Assembly (NCBI GenBank): GCA_016871315.1
Contig: VFZE01000001.1
Coordinates: 265,269 to 329,268 of the forward strand
Direction: 5' to 3'
DNA length: 64,000 nucleotides
From: Acidimicrobiia bacterium
Lineage (GTDB): Bacteria > Acidobacteriota > Terriglobia > Bryobacterales > Bryobacteraceae
Every line of letters begins with the position of its first letter. The first letter of the stretch is position 1. The notes below the pieces were generated by a model. The model did no database searches. It saw only the letters and a list, made by a program, of their open reading frames with translations, and had not been told where the DNA came from. The translations under genes were made by a program, and so were the position numbers. Below are positions 30,632 to 37,076 of this stretch, piece by piece.

Positions 30632-32392
30632 CTAGTCTGCATCTTGCAGGTCCATTGTGGACTGCCACTCGCTCGACTCGCGCCGCTTGCGTTGCCTTAG
30701 GACGCTGGCAGTGGCAGGAAGGGGAAATCGTAATCTAGACTCAATCATTTTCTGCACGGGTACGATAGCGATACGGCCATATTGCTTCCCAGACATCGGA
30801 TGAGTGTAGACTCCGGACGCGTTTGCTTCTGCCTGCATCCCTTTAGTTGGGTTCTTGAGGGTGATAAAAACCCCGAGTGCCGCTTCAGTCCGCTCCATAT
30901 CGCCACGCAATGTGGCGATATGCTCCCGGCTCACGACGCCTGACTTTACTTGCAGAACCACCTTTTCGGTCTTGTTGCTGTCCGCCGCGAAGTATCCCAT
31001 ACCGTCAATCCCCTTATCGGCTCCTTTTTTCTCATGTACGCTAGCGCGGCCATCCATGTACGTCAAGACGGCCCATTTCTCAAACTCTTTTCGGGTGCGG
31101 TCATCCTTTCTGGTGGCAAGAGCCACGGCTGACTCGTAATCCCTTGGGATGCCCTCGATGGTAATGCCTTCGACTGTCTCAAAATGCTTCAGAACCTCAG
31201 CGATTGCGGTGTATGTGATATCAATCCCCTTCCATTGACGCTTGAGGCGATTTGCAGAGCGCAGCGTTGTTCCACACCCGCAGTAGGCGTCCAGCACCAT
31301 GTCGCCCTCATTCGACGATGCGCGGATGATCCTATCCAGCAGACCTTCTGGTTTTTGTGTTTGATAGCCGATTCTTTCGGCGTCGCCATGGGCAACCATC
31401 CAGCGACAATCTTCATCAATCGCCTCATCGCTACCATAGAGCACACCTCGTGTGTGCGGCTGATAAGCCCAGATGTCTTGAAGCCGTATTCCCGGACTGC
31501 GATGCAAGTATTGCCGATACGTTGGCATGGCATCCGAGTCATCATCAGACGGGAAGATTACATATCCGGCAGCATCGAGCGCATCCAGTTTGTCTTGACT
31601 GGTTGCATTGGTGTCGTCGAATCCAAGGTCGTCCAAGATCTCTCCTGGAATTGCCCAATGCCTATTGTGGTCAGTGGGGTTGTAGCCGCGCCATGGTTTC
31701 CCGCTAGCGCCTCTCCGAATACCGGCTCCAGTCAAGGCGTTGCCCCAATATCGCCCGCGCTCGTCCTCTTGCTTGAAGTAACCATCAGCGTGTCCCTTCA
31801 GGTAGGGCCGAAAAACTTTATTGAACGTGTATTCTTTTGATCTTGTGTAGAACAAAACCGTGTCGTGAATGGGGCCGAACTTGCGCCCGCTGTTGTGCGA
31901 GCCGGTTCGCCGCCAGATGATTTCGTTGCGAAATTGGGATGGGCCAAAAACAGCGTCGAGCGCCAACTTTAAGTAGTGGCTAGCCGTTGGATCGCAGTGC
32001 AGGTAGAAGCTGCCGGTTGGCTTCAAGCACCGTCTGATCTCTACGGCGCGCTGGATCATGTGGACAAGATAGGCCATCATTCCACTTTCATCCAAGATGC
32101 CCTTGAGGGCGCGCACAAGCTCTATGACTTCTGATGTGTATCGCTGGCCCTCGTTTCCAAGAATGGCATCGTAGTCGAACTTGGCCGCACCGTCCCAGGT
32201 CCACATGTCGGTGAACGCCTCGGCTTGCGCCCTATCCTTACGCTCCGGGGTGCTGTAGATGATGTTGTACGCCTGTTTGCTGTTGAACGGTGGATCAATG
32301 TAGCAGAGATCTATCGTTTCGCTTGGAAACCATTCCTCGTTGCGCAGAACAGCGAGGTTGTCGCCGTAGTAGAGTCGATTCACTTCGGTCAT
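30632..32392 (-). CDS. Beta-class DNA methyltransferase fused to Mrr-like nuclease domain
   Basis: 586 aa from the ATG that overlaps the transposase stop (TAATG). Motif IV DPPF is at residues 33-36 and the AdoMet-binding motif DAYCGCG at about 368-374, so the order is that of beta-class N6-adenine/N4-cytosine methyltransferases; the long segment between (about 150-310) would hold target recognition. From about residue 435 the chain continues into a second domain with GADKGIDG (457-464, Asp463) and QVKSG (481-485): the D-x17-QxK arrangement of Mrr-type restriction nucleases. One chain may therefore modify and cut. Stop codon TAG. A longer frame starts upstream but overlaps transposase. Methyltransferase call firm, nuclease call moderate. 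Confidence 0.85.
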   Translation of the reverse strand: MTEVNRLYYGDNLAVLRNEEWFPSETIDLCYIDPPFNSKQAYNIIYSTPERKDRAQAEAFTDMWTWDGAAKFDYDAILGNEGQRYTSEVIELVRALKGILDESGMMAYLVHMIQRAVEIRRCLKPTGSFYLHCDPTASHYLKLALDAVFGPSQFRNEIIWRRTGSHNSGRKFGPIHDTVLFYTRSKEYTFNKVFRPYLKGHADGYFKQEDERGRYWGNALTGAGIRRGASGKPWRGYNPTDHNRHWAIPGEILDDLGFDDTNATSQDKLDALDAAGYVIFPSDDDSDAMPTYRQYLHRSPGIRLQDIWAYQPHTRGVLYGSDEAIDEDCRWMVAHGDAERIGYQTQKPEGLLDRIIRASSNEGDMVLDAYCGCGTTLRSANRLKRQWKGIDITYTAIAEVLKHFETVEGITIEGIPRDYESAVALATRKDDRTRKEFEKWAVLTYMDGRASVHEKKGADKGIDGMGYFAADSNKTEKVVLQVKSGVVSREHIATLRGDMERTEAALGVFITLKNPTKGMQAEANASGVYTHPMSGKQYGRIAIVPVQKMIESRLRFPLPATASVLRQRKRRESSEWQSTMDLQDAD

Positions 32393-33357
32393 TATGCCAG
32401 AAGCTCGGCCAGATCCCACACGTGATCCGTGATCCCCGCTTCCATCGCGGGTGTAACGCGGATAGTCTTGTGAATGCGGCAAAAGTTGTAGTACCCGAAG
32501 TACAGTGCCAGCGCTGCCCAGTGGTTCTCAAACTTCTTCGAGAAGCCGTTGGTCAGCCGCGTGAGTCGCCGAATCTGCATGCGCATAGTGAGATTTTGGC
32601 GCTCTACATGTGAAGTACAAATACGGGCAGGATCGGGGCTACCGACGACTGGGACCACCTCCGAAGCCACGACCTCTGCCGGGGAATACCGCCGCTCACC
32701 TTCCGGGGTAGCGCGGTAGACTTTGACGAACTGGGCATAGTCAACGCGGTCACTCAAGGTCGTGTCGATGGACGATGCGTACGGAATAAAACCGTCCGTC
32801 GTGATTTGGAAATTCTGTCCTGAAGTTGCGTGGCGCAGGCCCTCAATGAAAATGTCCGTGGTGGCCTGATCCCGCTTGCCAAGGGCGAAGTTCAGAACGA
32901 GTTTGCTATGGCGCTCGATTGCTACGAAGCAGTAGGCATCGCCAAAACTCGGATCGTCGCCGATCTCCCGCCGCTTTTCCTTCTTGAAGATGAACGACCA
33001 GATCTCATCGCACTGAACGTCTTTCACGGGGACATTCACGATGAGCCGACCCATAACCCTTTCGCAGCGCTCTCCGGCCAGCACAAGGGCCTTCATGATC
33101 GTGTTCTTGTCCAGCCCGGTGATTCTAGCCGTGCTGCTGATACTGTTGCCTTCCAGGAGAAGCTGAAGGGCAAGGATGGCCTTTTCTTGGGGGATGTACA
33201 TAGAGCCCAAGGTGCGCTCGTGAGTTTCGGTGTAGGTCCTTTTGCAGCCGGGGCAGCGAAAACGACGCAGGCCATTACGATGCTTTCCAAAGCCTTGACA
33301 GGCAATGTGGCATTCCTGGCAAGTCATTGTTGCACTGGCCTTTGATGTCGTTTTCAT
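32392..33357 (-). CDS. IS1-family DDE transposase
   Basis: 321 aa, single frame without the programmed frameshift of classic IS1. N-terminal zinc finger (CQEC at 13-16 with CPGC further on), a helix-turn-helix (GNSISSTARITGLDKNTIMKAL), then the DDE core: CDEIWSFIFKK (first Asp), ITTDGFIPY (second Asp, compare SDGWGSY in InsB) and HVERQNLTMRMQIRRLTR (Glu, compare ERNNLTLR). The 8-bp target duplication agrees. The gene ends TAA followed at once by TGA in the same frame. It has its own promoter with almost no leader. Confidence 0.92.
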   Translation of the reverse strand: MKTTSKASATMTCQECHIACQGFGKHRNGLRRFRCPGCKRTYTETHERTLGSMYIPQEKAILALQLLLEGNSISSTARITGLDKNTIMKALVLAGERCERVMGRLIVNVPVKDVQCDEIWSFIFKKEKRREIGDDPSFGDAYCFVAIERHSKLVLNFALGKRDQATTDIFIEGLRHATSGQNFQITTDGFIPYASSIDTTLSDRVDYAQFVKVYRATPEGERRYSPAEVVASEVVPVVGSPDPARICTSHVERQNLTMRMQIRRLTRLTNGFSKKFENHWAALALYFGYYNFCRIHKTIRVTPAMEAGITDHVWDLAELLA

Positions 33358-33363
33358 GAGTCA

Positions 33364-33393
33364 ATAATACAACGAGCGCTAGCTGTTTGTCAA
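33364..33393 (-). promoter_or_regulatory. Transposase promoter, leaderless
   Basis: On the minus strand TTGACA (33393-33388), an 18-base spacer, and TATTAT (33369-33364). The ATG begins seven bases after the -10 box, where transcription should start, so the mRNA would carry no ribosome-binding site. Confidence 0.6.
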
Positions 33394-33484
33394 CAGGGGA
33401 ATGATGCATCGCGCTTAAAAAAGTTGACAGTTTTAAGCATTGAAAATGCAGGAGTTCTTGTGCTAGTGTAGTGACTGATAGTAG

Positions 33485-33571
33485 TGCGGGCGGCGGGTCT
33501 TGCACCCGCAAGCGCCAATGACAGCGCGCCGATTTTAAAGATCGGTGTGTTTGCTTTTTCACCACGCCCGC
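33485..33571 (-). tRNA. Class II tRNA-like gene with anticodon UUA (would read the stop codon UAA)
   Basis: 87 nt folding into a full cloverleaf: acceptor GCGGGCG/CGCCCGC (7 bp, perfect), D stem GTG/CAC, anticodon stem CCGAT/ATCGG (5 bp, perfect) with loop CTTTAAA, a 19-nt variable arm with a GCGC/GCGC stem, T stem GCGGG/CCCGC (5 bp, perfect), and A73. U33 and A37 are normal. Anticodon 34-36 is UUA. Long variable arm plus A73 points to leucine-type identity. Odd points: the D loop AAAAAGCAAA lacks the GG pair, and the T loop TGCAAGA has G at position 55. The 3' end reads CTA, so CCA must be added. Twelve bases after the other tRNA-like gene. Confidence 0.7.
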
Positions 33572-33583
33572 GTAAGGATAGTG

Positions 33584-33657
33584 AGGCCCAGGTCGGATTC
33601 GAACCGACGGCTCGTAACCTTGCAGGGGTACGCCGTTGACCGCTTCGGCACTGGGCC
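33584..33657 (-). tRNA. tRNA-Cys-like gene with an 18-nt anticodon arm
   Basis: 74 nt: acceptor GGCCCAG/CTGGGCC (perfect), D stem CCG/CGG with loop AAGCGGTCAA that closely matches bacterial tRNA-Cys, T arm GTCGG-TTCGAAT-CCGAC (canonical), and U73, the cysteine discriminator. The anticodon arm, from GTACC to GTTAC, has 18 nt instead of 17, so it forms either a stem with a bulged U and a loop CCTGCAA, or an 8-nt loop CCTGCAAG closed over a C-U mismatch. GCA (Cys) is present in the loop but displaced. Could be a decayed tRNA-Cys or a +1-frameshifting type. Confidence 0.65.
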
Positions 33658-33665
33658 GCAATTTG

Positions 33666-33690
33666 AGCCGGAAGCGTATTGCTTCCGGCT
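33666..33690 (-). repeat. Inverted repeat just upstream of the tRNA-like genes
   Basis: AGCCGGAAGC and GCTTCCGGCT, 10 perfect pairs around a 5-base loop, eight bases from the 5' end of the Cys-like tRNA. A second palindrome, GACCACTGGTGGTC, lies at 33709-33722. They separate the winged-helix gene from the tRNA genes. Could be a terminator for opposite-strand transcripts (TTTT follows on the plus strand) or a processing site. Confidence 0.5.
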
Positions 33691-33745
33691 TTTCCTTCGT
33701 ATTCTTCTGACCACTGGTGGTCCCCTGTTTCTTTATGTCATGATT

Positions 33746-34147
33746 CTATTGCAACTCCATGGAAGACTGAATGTCGCTGCGAGTGCTAGTATAGAGGCCG
33801 CGTCCAACGCGTTCGATTCTCCCCTGTTCCGCGAGCCTAGACAACGCAGAGCGAATCGATGTTTGGTTGGCATCAGGAAACTCAGTGAAAAGGGTATCTG
33901 CGTCAAACTGGCTAGATGGACTGGAATTGATCCTGTCAACGATTCTTTGGTTTAGACTTCGGATCGAGTCTGCCGCAGACACTTCCAAATTGGCAACCTG
34001 GGGCTGGGCTGAATCTTCACCGGAAAGCAGTTTGTCAAGTGCCGCCTCTTGGGACCGTAGTTCGGCCTTCAGCTTTCCAATTTCTTCCCTGAGGCGCTTA
34101 ATGCTTGCCGAGGCGTCGATGATCGCTTCTCGAGTGGGGTTCGCCAT
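33746..34147 (-). CDS. Coiled-coil/winged-helix protein carried by the transposon
   Basis: 133 aa. Residues about 12-45 form a charged coiled coil (IKRLREEIGKLKAELRSQEAALDKLL). Residues about 62-125 look like a winged helix (FDADTLFTEFPDANQTSIRSALSRLAEQGRIERVGRGLYT), with the helix-turn-helix centred on NQTSIRSALSRL and a wing at GRGLYT. Likely a small DNA-binding regulator of the element's genes. No family recognised. Stop TAG. Confidence 0.65.
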   Translation of the reverse strand: MANPTREAIIDASASIKRLREEIGKLKAELRSQEAALDKLLSGEDSAQPQVANLEVSAADSIRSLNQRIVDRINSSPSSQFDADTLFTEFPDANQTSIRSALSRLAEQGRIERVGRGLYTSTRSDIQSSMELQ

Positions 34148-34193
34148 GCGCCCAATCTAGCACAATTGCAGATTAAGCGTCAAGAGCAGGTGC

Positions 34194-34493
34194 TTAATTT
34201 CGCTCTTTCTTCGGTCTCCCGCCCGCCTTGGTCTTGCGCTTCGCTGCCAGCTTGCGGAAGTGATCGGAGCCAAGCTTTTCAGCCGTCGCTGTGCCGCCCT
34301 TGCTTCCGAGAATCGCAGCCGGGCTCATGCGGTCCTGCTTCAGCAGATCATCGGTGAGCACGAGTGCAGAGCGGAGAAGTTCCCGGCTGCGTCCCGTTCG
34401 GTTCTGCGGGAGGTTGGGAGTGGTTTCTAGGATGAGGTCAACTTCGGCGATGATATTTTTGAGGGCCTGAAGTGACTGGCGTTCGGTTGGCAT
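34194..34493 (-). CDS. Small basic KGG-like protein carried by the transposon
   Basis: 99 aa. An N-terminal helical part (LQALKNIIAEVDLILETTPN) is followed by ILGSKGGTATAEKLGSDHF and a lysine/arginine-rich end (KRKTKAGGRPKK). The SKGG-x-A pattern resembles the KGG motif of small nucleic-acid-binding or stress proteins, but one copy is weak evidence. The ATG follows GGAAGT. First gene inside the right end of the element. Ends with TAA; a second in-frame TAA follows seven codons later. Function unknown. Confidence 0.55.
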   Translation of the reverse strand: MPTERQSLQALKNIIAEVDLILETTPNLPQNRTGRSRELLRSALVLTDDLLKQDRMSPAAILGSKGGTATAEKLGSDHFRKLAAKRKTKAGGRPKKERN

Positions 34494-34545
34494 ACTTCCA
34501 TCATGAAGCCGGATCGGATCAGAAGCAAGCGTTCGCTGTTTTCAG

Positions 34546-34569
34546 TCAACGCACATTTCAGACACTACC
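34546..34569 (-). repeat. Right terminal inverted repeat
   Basis: Starts TCAACGCACATTTCAG and ends ACACTACC; perfect reverse complement of 30604-30627. Confidence 0.92.
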
Positions 34570-34577
34570 GGGCCTTG
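34570..34577. repeat. Right target-site duplication of the transposon
   Basis: GGGCCTTG, identical to the copy at 30596-30603. Confidence 0.9.
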
Positions 34578-34623
34578 ACGCCGGGCACTCAATTCCCAAT
34601 AATGAATCCATTGGGGTAGTCGA

Positions 34624-37044
34624 ATGCGGTTCACTTACGTGGTTGCTTACGCGCTTGTTCTCGCGGCCATCGCTTCGCCGCAGGTGAGCGAAGGGTTGAG
34701 TTGCACAGCCCGGGCTGGGACAGTGCCAACCATCCGGGCCGAAGGCGTGGCCGAACTCATCGGCGACGCCCTGATCACATGCATTGGGGGAATGCCAAGC
34801 TCTTTTGGCGAACCGATTCCGCAATTGAACATTCAAATGTTCACCAGCCCGGGCATAAATCTCACAACCCGGATCATTGCCGACCCATTCACCGAGGCTC
34901 TGCTGCTCATAGATGAACCCCGTCCGGAGAACCAAAAACTCGGCGCGCCGGGTGACCAGCTGAATGGCGTGGGCGGGGACGGCATTAACTACCTCGTCCC
35001 GTCCTCGCCTGACAACATGGGGCAGCCGGTGAAAAACGTCTTTCAAGGTGTAGCCAACCAGCCGAACGGAATCGTGTGGCAAGGCCTGCCCGTGGATCCG
35101 CCGGGAACCACCGGCAGGCGAATTATCCGAATTACAAACGTCAGGGCTACCCCGAATGCAGAGAGCGGCGCCGTCACGGTTAACATCTTGGTGAACGGAT
35201 CTGCCATTCTCGGCTCCCCTTTGATCGTTGCGAACGCGCGCCCCTCTTTCTCCGTCGTGGTCAAGAACGCGCAAACCTACAATCAGTGCAACCTGACCAA
35301 TGGTGGCCTGCCGGGCACCCGTCCCTCCTCGCCTAGCTGGACGTTGAGCATAAGCGAAAACTTTGCCTCCGTGTTCAAACCTCTCAGCATCGCCCCCGCC
35401 ACCGATTCGGAACCCTTCCCGCCGCCCCAGCCACAGAGCACTCCCGGTCAAGACCTGAAGACGGAATCCGGGTTCTACAACCCCGCTCTCGACCCGGATA
35501 TTGGACTTGCCGCCAGCGGAACAAGATTCTTCATCAGTCACTACAACATGCCTGCCAATGCGAAGATCTTCATCCGCGAGCGCCAGGCTCCCACGTCGTC
35601 TCCCACCATCAAGGCCCGCCGCGCAGACTCCTGCGCCGGAAGCAACCGTAGCCGCTTTATCACGGACGCCGATGAGTTGGTGGAACTAATGCGGGGAACG
35701 AGGCTTGACAACACGCTCTGCATGGATGTGACCGCTTCCGACAAAAACCTCATCGAGCGGCTTGATGTGGATTTCTATATTCAGATTCCCGCCACCCCAC
35801 CCCCCGCCGCCAGCCTTGGAAGTATCTTGGTGGAAGCCGGTTATGCTCCCACCTCTCCTGTCGGACAGGACCGCAAGGAGAAGGGAATCGCAGGGGCTGT
35901 TTTCCGCTCGACATTGAACGTGCAGGCCCGTTTGCACATCGCGGCGCGCATCAATTCCTGCGACCCCGCAATCACCAACCAGCTGTTCCTATTCACACCC
36001 GCTTCCGTTTCCAGCGGAAACTTCGAGGCAAGCAGCTCCACCGACATCGACGTGATCAACTACTCGATATCCTCGGCCGGCGCATCACGCCCGATTACCG
36101 TCACACCGATAGTCACCCCGCCTCCAGGATCCGCGGCTAACGCCGCCACCGCCGGCTGGCTGACCGTCACGCCCTCGCAGAACAGCACGCCCGCCACTCT
36201 CGTCGTTCAAACCAATCCAGCCGGACTGGCCCCAGGAACTTATCCAGGCACCATCCGCATCGATTCTTCCGGCAGCCCGGCCATCGTCAATCAAATTCCC
36301 CTCCGCCTCCACGTCGCCGGAGCCGGCGCGCGATTCACCTCGGGCTCTGTCGTTGGAGCTGCCGACTTCATCGGAGGCACGGTTTCACCCGGCCAAGCCA
36401 TCGTCATCTTCGGCAGCGGCTACGGGCCCGCGGAACTAGCCACCGCCGCGATCGGAGCCGACGGCCGGCTGGCCACCAGCCTCGGCGGCACACGGATCCT
36501 GTTCGACGGCGTCCCCGCTCCGATGATCTACGCCGCCAATGGGCAGGCCGCCGCCTTCACTCCCTTCGCCGTTGCCTCCCGGATCTCGACCAGCGTGCAG
36601 ATCGAATACCTCGGCCGTCTCTCCCCGGCCGTTCTACTCCCCGTTGCACCGGCACTCCCCGGTCTGTTTACGGCCGCGTCCAGCGGCTTCGGCCAAGCTT
36701 CCGCTCTCAATCAGGACGGCGCCTTCAACAGTACCGCCAGTCCCGCCGCGCCCGGTGAGGTGATCGTGCTCTACGGCTCTGGCGCCGGGCAAACCAACCC
36801 GCCGGGCGTCGATGGCCGGGTTGCCACGGCCGCGCTACCCGCGCTGGTGCAACAAGCCGCTCTCTTCATCGACGGCCAGCCAGCCGAACTGCTCTACGCC
36901 GGTCCGGCCCCCGGCTTGTCCGAAGGCGTCCTGCAAATCAACGGAAGAATTCCCTCCACCATCCGCGGTCCCAAGAACGCCTCCGTCCGCGTCGTCATCG
37001 GCGAGTTCCGCTCTCAGCCGGGTGTCACCATCGCGGTGCGGTAA
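34624..37044 (+). CDS. Secreted protein with BACON-like and Solibacter-type C-terminal domains
   Basis: 806 aa, signal peptide with cleavage near QVSEG. The first 450 residues are not recognised. At about 520-555, WLTVTPSQNSTPATLVVQTNPAGLAPGTYPGTI has the pattern of BACON-type immunoglobulin-like domains. The last 240 residues (GGTVSPGQAIVIFGSGYGP, FDGVPAPMIYAANGQ, PGEVIVLYGSGAGQTNPPG) match the C-terminal domain expanded in Solibacter (TIGR03437 type). Probably a cell-surface or extracellular adhesive protein. The transposon lies 46 bases upstream of the start and may have replaced its promoter. Confidence 0.8.
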   Translation: MRFTYVVAYALVLAAIASPQVSEGLSCTARAGTVPTIRAEGVAELIGDALITCIGGMPSSFGEPIPQLNIQMFTSPGINLTTRIIADPFTEALLLIDEPRPENQKLGAPGDQLNGVGGDGINYLVPSSPDNMGQPVKNVFQGVANQPNGIVWQGLPVDPPGTTGRRIIRITNVRATPNAESGAVTVNILVNGSAILGSPLIVANARPSFSVVVKNAQTYNQCNLTNGGLPGTRPSSPSWTLSISENFASVFKPLSIAPATDSEPFPPPQPQSTPGQDLKTESGFYNPALDPDIGLAASGTRFFISHYNMPANAKIFIRERQAPTSSPTIKARRADSCAGSNRSRFITDADELVELMRGTRLDNTLCMDVTASDKNLIERLDVDFYIQIPATPPPAASLGSILVEAGYAPTSPVGQDRKEKGIAGAVFRSTLNVQARLHIAARINSCDPAITNQLFLFTPASVSSGNFEASSSTDIDVINYSISSAGASRPITVTPIVTPPPGSAANAATAGWLTVTPSQNSTPATLVVQTNPAGLAPGTYPGTIRIDSSGSPAIVNQIPLRLHVAGAGARFTSGSVVGAADFIGGTVSPGQAIVIFGSGYGPAELATAAIGADGRLATSLGGTRILFDGVPAPMIYAANGQAAAFTPFAVASRISTSVQIEYLGRLSPAVLLPVAPALPGLFTAASSGFGQASALNQDGAFNSTASPAAPGEVIVLYGSGAGQTNPPGVDGRVATAALPALVQQAALFIDGQPAELLYAGPAPGLSEGVLQINGRIPSTIRGPKNASVRVVIGEFRSQPGVTIAVR

Positions 37045-37076
37045 GCCACCCTTCTCCCCGCTACAATAGATAGACC

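Larger units (their letters stand above)
30604..34569 (-). mobile_element. Complete IS1-family transposon with restriction-modification and tRNA cargo
   Basis: 3,966 bp bounded by perfect 24-bp inverted repeats and an 8-bp direct duplication, so insertion was a single recent event and the ends are probably intact. All genes read on the minus strand: small basic KGG-like protein, coiled-coil/winged-helix protein, tRNA-Cys-like gene, UUA-anticodon tRNA-like gene, DDE transposase, methyltransferase-nuclease fusion. Base composition is visibly richer in A+T than the flanks. IS1-type elements normally carry one or two transposase frames in under 1 kb, so about 3 kb is cargo. Insertion left the next gene, at 34624, with 46 bases of its old upstream region. 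Confidence 0.9.

Noticed and set aside
30474..30668. Minus-strand open frame spanning the left end of the transposon
   Set aside because: It crosses the inverted repeat and target duplication, has no ribosome-binding site and no recognisable product.
32386..32394. Readthrough of the transposase UAA by the UUA tRNA to make a transposase-methyltransferase fusion
   Set aside because: The next in-frame codon is TGA, and the methyltransferase lies in another frame.
32200..32482. Longer start for the methyltransferase at 32482
   Set aside because: It would read through the transposase 3' end; the ATG at 32392 is coupled to the transposase stop and begins the typical NRLYYGDNL motif.
34140..34200. 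UAA readthrough from the KGG-like gene into the winged-helix gene
   Set aside because: The extended frame is not the frame of the winged-helix gene and meets further stop codons.
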